Shown: positions 13,803-17,883 of the stretch, in pieces
How positions within the stretch are numbered: position 1 is the stretch's first letter
Layout: every line of letters starts with the position of its first letter
From: Acidimicrobiia bacterium
Lineage (GTDB): Bacteria > Actinomycetota > Acidimicrobiia > Spongiisociales > ZC4RG35
NCBI GenBank assembly: GCA_029865445.1
Contig: JAOUGY010000043.1
Location: 1-17,883 of the forward strand
Length of the DNA stretch: 17,883 bases
Reading direction: 5' to 3'
The notes under the pieces: generated by a model
What the model was told of the DNA's origin: nothing
Seen by the model: only the letters and a program-made list of their open reading frames with translations
Databases searched by the model: none
Position numbers and translations under genes: made by a program

Positions 13803-14157
13803 GCCGGGTTCCTCCAGCCAGCGATTCCTTCAACCACCCGATCAAGACCCGGAAGTCCACGTCGGTCACCGACTTCGATCCAATGACCACAGCGTCAACG
13901 CCCGCCGGTGGACTTGCCGCGCGCAGGGCCGAGCGGAGCCGACGTTTCACGCGATTGCGTTCGACCGCTCCACCAACCTTCCGGCCGACCACAAGGCCAT
14001 GCCGGAAGGAGCTCGTCATTCCCGGGGCAGCGATCACGACCACTCCTCCGACCTTGGCTCTGCGTCCGGTACGGAATACACGATCGAAATCCGACCGACG
14101 GCGAAGGGATTCGATGACGACCCGCTCAGGCGGCGAGTCGTCTGCGGCCCTTGTCAC
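13792..14157 (-). CDS. rnpA: Ribonuclease P protein component
   Basis: The 121-aa basic protein is the protein subunit of RNase P, which helps the RNA subunit cut 5' leaders from pre-tRNA. Family marks are the aromatic RRSDFDRVFRTG segment near the N-terminus, GLVVGRKVGGAVERNRVKRRLRSALR with the RNxxKRxxR signature, and the closing VLIGWLKESL. The only start codon that precedes the domain is GTG 14157, with GAAGG 6-7 nt upstream. This puts the start inside rpmH, so the two genes overlap by 32 nt in different frames. An rpmH-rnpA overlap is known in Thermus but is uncommon. The RNase P RNA gene is not in the window. Confidence 0.93.
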   Translation of the reverse strand: MTRAADDSPPERVVIESLRRRSDFDRVFRTGRRAKVGGVVVIAAPGMTSSFRHGLVVGRKVGGAVERNRVKRRLRSALRAASPPAGVDAVVIGSKSVTDVDFRVLIGWLKESLAGGTRRGS

Positions 14158-14260
14158 GACGGGCCTTCAGGATGGCGCGACCAGCTCGGGTCTGCATCCG
14201 GTGGCGAAAACCGTGCTTGCGCTTCCGCCTACGTACTTTTGGTTGATATGTCCGTTTCAT
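14126..14260 (-). CDS. rpmH: 50S ribosomal protein L34
   Basis: A 44-aa basic protein, typical length for L34. It reads MKRTYQPKVRRRKRKHGFR, then HRMQTRAGRAILKARRDKGR, then RRLAA; the conserved KHGFRxRMxTxxGRxILxxRRxKGRxxL pattern is complete. It is a component of the large ribosomal subunit. ATG 14260 has GAGAA about 5 nt upstream. It is the first gene of the minus-strand rpmH-rnpA-yidD-yidC-jag operon, diverging from dnaA across the gene-free spacer. Its last 32 nt also encode the start of rnpA. Confidence 0.97.
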   Translation of the reverse strand: MKRTYQPKVRRRKRKHGFRHRMQTRAGRAILKARRDKGRRRLAA

Positions 14261-14292
14261 GAGTTCTCTACGGGGTCGAGATAGACCGCAAT

Positions 14293-14321
14293 AGGCTACG
14301 GCCGGGCCCCGTGACTGTCAA
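14293..14321 (-). promoter_or_regulatory. Promoter of the rpmH operon
   Basis: On the minus strand a perfect TTGACA (14321-14316) is followed by a 17-bp spacer and TAGCCT (14298-14293), a good sigma-70/HrdB-type pair. Transcription would start near 14286, giving a leader of about 26 nt before the rpmH ATG. Confidence 0.75.
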
Positions 14322-14354
14322 AGTCGGACAAGGTCGCGATATTTGAGTCATCGA

Positions 14355-14460
14355 TCGCGAAAACCCGATTCACGGCCGTATTCGATGTTTCTCGCAGGAA
14401 ACCGCATCGTGAACGCCTCAGAAACCCTCTCCCACCAGGGGTTTCGTATTCGCGAAAACC
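14355..14460 (+). repeat. Short direct repeats in the rpmH-dnaA spacer
   Basis: TCGCGAAAACC occurs at 14355-14365 and again at 14450-14460, 95 bp apart. CGTATTCG occurs at 14377-14384 and 14445-14452. Several GTTTC/GAAAC arms lie between them. They could be protein-binding sites near the origin; no known consensus is matched. Confidence 0.5.
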
Positions 14461-14494
14461 AGATGAACGACGTTCAGGTCCGATTCTCGCGCTC

Positions 14495-14524
14495 TTGCAC
14501 GCGGCCAATCAGGGTCCATACAGT
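14495..14524 (+). promoter_or_regulatory. Candidate dnaA promoter
   Basis: TTGCAC (14495-14500), an 18-bp spacer and TACAGT (14519-14524) form a plausible sigma-70-type promoter. The start point would be near 14531, leaving a leader of about 224 nt that carries the DnaA boxes, which suits DnaA self-control. Confidence 0.45.
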
Positions 14525-14604
14525 GGCGCCACCGAACCGCATCGTCGATCACTTCCCCCTTCCGACGACGGAGCTGTTCGCGCACAATTGTACGTAGCGA
14601 CGCT

Positions 14605-14620
14605 CGCCCCTGCGGGGGCG
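14605..14620. other. Short GC hairpin in the dnaA leader
   Basis: CGCCCC (14605-14610), loop TGCG and GGGGCG (14615-14620) form a 6-bp stem just before the DnaA boxes. Without a T run it is not a convincing terminator; it may be an RNA leader structure. Confidence 0.3.
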
Positions 14621-14628
14621 TTCCTGTG

Positions 14629-14660
14629 TTCTCCACACCTGTGGATGGGCATGTGGACAA
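14629..14660. promoter_or_regulatory. DnaA-box cluster upstream of dnaA
   Basis: Three matches to the actinobacterial DnaA box TT(A/G)TCCACA lie close together: TTCTCCACA at 14629-14637 (8 of 9), TGTGGATGG at 14640-14648 (reverse, 7 of 9) and TGTGGACAA at 14652-14660 (reverse, a perfect TTGTCCACA). They lie 95-126 nt before the dnaA start and may serve both autoregulation and origin function. Confidence 0.75.
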
Positions 14661-14740
14661 CTTGGTTGCCTCGGTCGGGGCAAGAACCGAGCGACCGGGC
14701 GTCGCCAGGGCACAGCGGGTAACACCCGCGCAACGATGGG

Positions 14741-14746
14741 AGGAGG
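14741..14746 (+). promoter_or_regulatory. Ribosome binding site of dnaA, deciding the GTG start
   Basis: AGGAGG lies 8 nt before GTG 14755. It sets the start there and not at the ATG 129 bases upstream (14626), whose extra codons show no DnaA similarity and run over the DnaA boxes. Confidence 0.8.
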
Positions 14747-14754
14747 GCGCACGC

Positions 14755-16113
14755 GTGGTGCAGACACAGTGGTCCGATGATCGCTGGTCCCAGTTCCAGG
14801 ACATCCTTCGAACGACCGTGAGCCCCAGCAACTGGCAAACGTGGCTGAGCCGGCTGTCGGTCGACGTTGAGGGCGGGACCGTCACGCTCGTGGCTCCCAA
14901 CGACTTCCACCTGCGGTGGGTCCTCGACAAACACGAGTCCGCCATAGAACACGCGTTCATGGTGGCCTACGGTCCTGACACGACCCTCGAATATGCCGCC
15001 AGCGACGAGTCGCCCGAGGCGTTGTTCGACCCCGTCGACGAGGGTATGGCACCCGCACCGGAGCGCGGCGCCGAGGAACAGACCAGCCGTCTCGTCCCCA
15101 AATACAGGTTCGAGAGTTTTGTTGTGGGACCGTCGAATCGGTTCGCAAACGCCGCCGCCCAAGCCGTGGCCGAACAACCGGGAACGAACTACAACCCGCT
15201 GTTCATCTATGGAGGGGCGGGCCTGGGCAAAACCCACCTGCTGAACGCGATCGGCCACCACGCTGTCGAGCTGTATCCCGGTCTGGAGGTGAGATACGTC
15301 ACCTCCGAGACATTCCTCAATGAATTCATCGACGGAATTCGCCGAAAACGGACCGACGAGTTCAAGAACAGGTATCGCTCGACGGACATCCTCTTGCTCG
15401 ACGACGTTCAGTTCTTCGAGGGCAAGGAGCAGATCCTCGAGGAGTTCTTTCACACCTTCAACTCCTTGTACGAATCGGGAAAACAGCTCGTGATCTCCTC
15501 CGATCGCCATCCCCGCAACCTGTCCACGCTCGAGGATCGACTCCGGAGCCGCTTCGAGTGGGGGTTGCTGACCGACATCCAGCCTCCCGATGTCGAGACC
15601 CGGATCGCCATCCTCAATCGCAACGCCGAGTTCTCGGCACGATCGGTGCCCTCGGATGTCCTCCACTTCATCGCCTCATTGGTATCGGACAACATCCGCG
15701 AGCTCGAAGGGGCGCTGACGCGAGTCACGGCGTTTGCATCACTGACCGACCAGCACATCGACCTCGCCATGGCCGAACGGGTGCTTCAGGATCTGCTGCC
15801 GGGACACGAGTCCAAAGCGATCAACGGACCCGACATCCTCACCGCCACGGCCCGGTTGTACGGTTTCGGCGTAGACGAGATGACCGGATCCAGCCGGCGT
15901 CAGCCCCTGGTGCTGGCCCGACAGATCGCCATGTATCTCTGTCGCGAGTTGACCGATCTGTCTCTCCCAAAGATCGGGGTGCTCTTCGGGGGGCGCGATC
16001 ACACCACGGTGCTCCACGCAGTCGAGAAGATCCGCCGCATCATGACGACCGACCGCGAGGTCTTCGATCGGGTATCCCAACTCACCCAGGAGCTGAGGAA
16101 AACGCCTGTATGA
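14755..16113 (+). CDS. dnaA: Chromosomal replication initiator protein DnaA
   Basis: The 452-aa protein has all four DnaA domains. Domain I (about 1-85) contains WSQFQDILRTTVSPSNWQTW. A short acidic domain II (about 80-115) follows. The AAA+ domain III (about 115-335) has Walker A GGAGLGKT (153-160), Walker B ILLLDDVQF and the sensor/Arg region SSDRHPRNL and LEDRLRSRFEWGL. Domain IV (about 345-452) carries the DnaA-box-reading signature GGRDHTTVLHAV. ATP-bound DnaA opens oriC and loads the helicase. GTG 14755 is chosen from the ribosome site; a second GTG follows directly. DnaA boxes flank the gene on both sides. Domain II is short compared with Streptomyces DnaA, whose domain II is very long. 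Confidence 0.98.
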   Translation: MVQTQWSDDRWSQFQDILRTTVSPSNWQTWLSRLSVDVEGGTVTLVAPNDFHLRWVLDKHESAIEHAFMVAYGPDTTLEYAASDESPEALFDPVDEGMAPAPERGAEEQTSRLVPKYRFESFVVGPSNRFANAAAQAVAEQPGTNYNPLFIYGGAGLGKTHLLNAIGHHAVELYPGLEVRYVTSETFLNEFIDGIRRKRTDEFKNRYRSTDILLLDDVQFFEGKEQILEEFFHTFNSLYESGKQLVISSDRHPRNLSTLEDRLRSRFEWGLLTDIQPPDVETRIAILNRNAEFSARSVPSDVLHFIASLVSDNIRELEGALTRVTAFASLTDQHIDLAMAERVLQDLLPGHESKAINGPDILTATARLYGFGVDEMTGSSRRQPLVLARQIAMYLCRELTDLSLPKIGVLFGGRDHTTVLHAVEKIRRIMTTDREVFDRVSQLTQELRKTPV

Positions 16114-16133
16114 CGCTGTTGAGAAGACAGGGG

Positions 16134-16256
16134 TCTTCCACAACCACGCTTCGTCCCGCCCCCGGCATGTGGAATACCCGTAGGATCATCCACAACGGCG
16201 GGATGGCAGAAGAGCCCGTGATTCCGGTAGTTTCACCACGTCATCCACAATCCACA
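16134..16256. promoter_or_regulatory. DnaA-box cluster in the dnaA-dnaN spacer
   Basis: Sites are TCTTCCACA 16134-16142 (7 of 9), TGTGGAATA 16168-16176 (reverse, 7 of 9), TCATCCACA 16186-16194 and 16241-16249 (each 8 of 9 to TTATCCACA), and CAATCCACA 16248-16256 (7 of 9, overlapping the previous one). None is a perfect box; dense weak boxes are typical of actinobacterial origins. Confidence 0.7.
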
Positions 16257-16260
16257 GCCC

Positions 16261-16290
16261 CTATCACTACAACCAATCAATAATTCAGAA
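16261..16290 (+). other. Candidate DNA unwinding element with DnaA-trio-like triplets
   Basis: Directly after the last two DnaA boxes and a 4-nt GC block come the triplets CTA TCA CTA CAA CCA (16261-16275), then an A+T-rich stretch to 16290. Box, GC cluster, triplets with A at the third place and then AT-rich DNA resembles the Bacillus subtilis basal unwinding arrangement. Only two of the five triplets are exact CTA. Confidence 0.4.
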
Positions 16291-16321
16291 GAGAAGAAGA
16301 GAAGAGAAGGGACGAGCACCT

Positions 16322-17404
16322 GTGCGTATACGAGCCGAGCGTGATGATCTAGGCGATGTCTTCGCCCGCGCCAACCGCGCCGTTGGCGCAAGAGCAGCAC
16401 TGCCCGTTCTCCAGGGGCTCCTGTGTGAGGTCACCGGATCGACTCTTCGCGTGACAGGGACCGATCTCGAGATGACGGTGCGTACCCAATGCGACGTCGA
16501 GGTCATGGAGGAGGGGCGGGCGCTCATCCCCGGCAAGTTGCTCGAGAACGCGGTTCGGAGGATGCCGAGCGGACCGGTCACGATCTCGGCAGGTGACACC
16601 GACGTCGAAATCCTCGGTAGAGGGCCCCGGTTCAGCGTTCGACCTCTTTCCATCGATGACTACCCGACGCTCGACGATTCGACCATCGAAGGCACCGACG
16701 TGGACGGTGATGCTCTGGCTTCTGCCATCGGGCAGGTGACGGTTGCCGCCAGCACCGACGCTGCCCGCCCCATTCTCACGGGCGTGTTGTTCGAGACCAC
16801 GGACCAGGGTGTCAGATTGGTCGCGACAGATTCCTACCGACTCGCAGTGAAGGACTTGCCGGGAGTCGGACTGAGCGGGCAGGGGCTCATCCCGGCGCGG
16901 GGGCTCCGAGAACTGCCGAGAACGGTCGGTGCAAGCAAGGTCAGCGTGGGGATCGACACCAGGGAAGGCGTGTTCGCGTCCGACCGGGGAAGCCTGCGGC
17001 TTCGGATGATCGAGGGCACGTTCCCCAAGTATCAGTCCCTGCTTCCTGACAGCTACCCGAACGAGATCGTCGTCGACAAAGAGGGTTTGCTCGAAGCGTT
17101 GAATCGTGTGGCGCTGGTCGCCGAAGATCACATTCCCGTCCGGCTCACGCTGCAGGACGGTGGTATCGAGATCGCGGTCACCCGACAGGATGTGGGAGGT
17201 GAGACCGAGCACCTGCCCGGTGAGTACTCGGGTGCAGAGGCATCGGTGCTCATCGCCTTCAACCCTCGGTACCTCGCCGACGGTGTGGGAGCCATCGCTG
17301 GAGACGAAGTTCGTATTCGCGTGATCGACGGGCTCAAGCCAAGCGTCATCGACAGTAAGGACGATCCGGAGTTCCTGTACCTGTTGATGCCCGTTCGTAT
17401 CTGA
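16322..17404 (+). CDS. dnaN: DNA polymerase III sliding clamp (beta subunit)
   Basis: The 360-aa protein is the three-domain ring clamp that tethers polymerase to DNA. Visible marks are RAALPVLQGLLCEV (domain 1), SIDDYPTL, RPILTGVLFE and LVATDSYRLA (domain 2), EGTFPKYQSLLP (domain 3) and the closing YLLMPVRI, the typical end that forms part of the partner-binding pocket. The start is GTG 16322, with GAAGGGA about 12 nt upstream, a slightly long spacing. The frame begins right at the family N-terminus, so no other start is better. It lies directly after the oriC spacer and before recF, the universal dnaA-dnaN-recF order. Confidence 0.97.
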   Translation: MRIRAERDDLGDVFARANRAVGARAALPVLQGLLCEVTGSTLRVTGTDLEMTVRTQCDVEVMEEGRALIPGKLLENAVRRMPSGPVTISAGDTDVEILGRGPRFSVRPLSIDDYPTLDDSTIEGTDVDGDALASAIGQVTVAASTDAARPILTGVLFETTDQGVRLVATDSYRLAVKDLPGVGLSGQGLIPARGLRELPRTVGASKVSVGIDTREGVFASDRGSLRLRMIEGTFPKYQSLLPDSYPNEIVVDKEGLLEALNRVALVAEDHIPVRLTLQDGGIEIAVTRQDVGGETEHLPGEYSGAEASVLIAFNPRYLADGVGAIAGDEVRIRVIDGLKPSVIDSKDDPEFLYLLMPVRI

Positions 17405-17439
17405 GCGACGAGGATGCCCGCCCGCGCCGCGCGGATCGC

Positions 17440-17883
17440 ATGAGGCTCGAGTGGGTGACTCTTGGCGGGTTCCGGTCATATCCGGAGCTGAAGTGGGCTC
17501 CCGAGGCCGGGGTCAATTTGCTCGTCGGGAGCAATGGAGCGGGCAAGTCGAACCTCCTGGAAGCGATCGGATATCTCGGGTCGTTGAAATCGTTCCGGGG
17601 AGCGCCCGACGATGCTCTCATCGCATTCGACGCCGAGTCGGCCGTGATACGAGGCGAGGTGTGCTCATTGGACGTCACCTCTCTCGTGGAGATCGAGGTG
17701 CCGAGGAGGGGACCGCGGCGGACCTTCGTGAACAAGCAGCGCCTGGGGCGAACCGCCGACCTCTTGGGTCACGTCCGGGTCGTCACATTCCTTCCCGAAG
17801 ACCTGGACATCATCAAGCGTGGACCCGACCAGCGTCGGGGGTTTCTCGACGACGTGGCCGTTCAGCTCGCACCCACGGCTCAC
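17440..17883 (+). CDS. recF: DNA replication and repair protein RecF (C-terminus cut by window edge)
   Basis: Translation from ATG 17440 gives 148 residues to the window end. RecF is an SMC-like ATPase that loads RecA at gaps with RecO and RecR. Marks are the N-terminal VTLGGFRSYPELKW, the Walker A GSNGAGKSNLLEAIGYL, LKSFRGA, and VVTFLPEDLDIIKRGPDQRRGFLDD, the RecF-specific segment before the coiled region. No strong ribosome site precedes the ATG, but no other in-frame start is available after the dnaN stop (35-nt gap). Coupling to dnaN is likely. The Walker B and signature motifs lie outside the window. Confidence 0.95.
   Translation, partial: MRLEWVTLGGFRSYPELKWAPEAGVNLLVGSNGAGKSNLLEAIGYLGSLKSFRGAPDDALIAFDAESAVIRGEVCSLDVTSLVEIEVPRRGPRRTFVNKQRLGRTADLLGHVRVVTFLPEDLDIIKRGPDQRRGFLDDVAVQLAPTAH

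Larger units (their letters stand above)
14261..14754. other. Gene-free rpmH-dnaA spacer (origin-proximal regulatory region)
   Basis: This 494-bp stretch has no credible gene. From left to right it holds the rpmH promoter (14293-14321, minus), an 11-bp direct repeat TCGCGAAAACC (14355-14365 and 14450-14460), an octamer repeat CGTATTCG (14377-14384 and 14445-14452), inverted repeats GTTTC/GAAAC (14387-14402) and GAAACCC/GGGTTTC (14421-14445), a candidate dnaA promoter (14495-14524), a small GC hairpin (14605-14620), three DnaA-box matches (14629-14660) and the dnaA ribosome site (14741-14746). Confidence 0.8.
16114..16321. other. Probable oriC in the dnaA-dnaN spacer
   Basis: The 208-bp spacer holds five DnaA-box-like sites sharing the TCCACA core, then a short GC block (about 16257-16260), an A+T-rich tract (16262-16290, about three quarters A+T in an otherwise GC-rich window), and a purine tract of GAAGA units running to the dnaN ribosome site (about 16286-16310). 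In Actinomycetota the origin lies between dnaA and dnaN. The strand switch of gene direction at dnaA agrees with an origin here. Confidence 0.8.

Noticed and set aside
13943..13958. Possible third parS (CGTTTCACGCGATTGC)
   Set aside because: Only one arm matches the palindrome and it lies inside conserved rnpA codons.
14387..14402. Possible parS-like palindrome GTTTC-N6-GAAAC
   Set aside because: The spacing of the arms is too long for parS and the central CACGTG-type core is missing.
14626..14754. N-terminal extension of DnaA from ATG 14626
   Set aside because: No DnaA similarity, it spans the DnaA boxes, and a strong ribosome site marks GTG 14755.

Overview
The window is a high-GC bacterial chromosome segment around the replication origin. 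Its gene order matches the origin region of Actinomycetota. From about 3.9 kb onward the order is MurJ-type pseudokinase/discoidin protein, ECF sigma factor, anti-sigma factor, trxB, trxA, cwlM-like gene, then parB, parA, rsmG, jag, yidC, yidD, rnpA and rpmH on the opposite strand, then dnaA, dnaN and recF. This is nearly the Mycobacterium tuberculosis order (mviN, sigM, Rv3912, trxB2, trxC, cwlM ... parB, parA, gid, jag, yidC, rnpA, rpmH, dnaA, dnaN, recF). The coding style (GTG/TTG starts, tight overlaps, candidate leaderless mRNAs) fits the phylum. A deep-branching class such as Acidimicrobiia is my guess; the sequence alone does not prove it.

Layout. 1-2326, minus strand: the start of a PilT/GspE-family ATPase (cut by the window edge), an unrecognised 239-aa protein, and a class II-like histone deacetylase family amidohydrolase. 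2360-8238, plus strand: a GNAT acetyltransferase, a DegV fatty-acid-binding protein, the pseudokinase/discoidin membrane protein, an ECF sigma factor, its membrane anti-sigma factor, a two-helix membrane protein, thioredoxin reductase and thioredoxin, closed by a strong hairpin terminator (8259-8298). 8337-9311, plus: a CwlM-like protein with two peptidoglycan-binding domains and a degenerate amidase domain. 9304-11562, minus: rsmG-parA-parB, whose putative promoter is overlapped by one of two parS sites. 11686-14260, minus: rpmH-rnpA-yidD-yidC-jag, with overlapping or near-touching genes, a clear promoter upstream and a UUCG-capped terminator downstream. 14261-14754: a gene-free stretch with three DnaA-box matches near dnaA. 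14755-17883, plus: dnaA, a box-rich dnaA-dnaN spacer (likely oriC), dnaN and the start of recF.

These genes cover initiation (dnaA, dnaN, recF, DnaA boxes), segregation (parABS), ribosome and RNase P biogenesis, membrane insertion, redox control, and envelope regulation (pseudokinase, sigma/anti-sigma pair, CwlM). The most unusual points are the MurJ-type pseudokinase/discoidin module encoded without the flippase, the loss of expected metal ligands in the CwlM-like amidase domain, the parS site lying on the rsmG-parAB promoter, and a DnaA-trio-like element in the dnaA-dnaN spacer. I found no tRNA, rRNA, CRISPR array, insertion sequence or phage gene.
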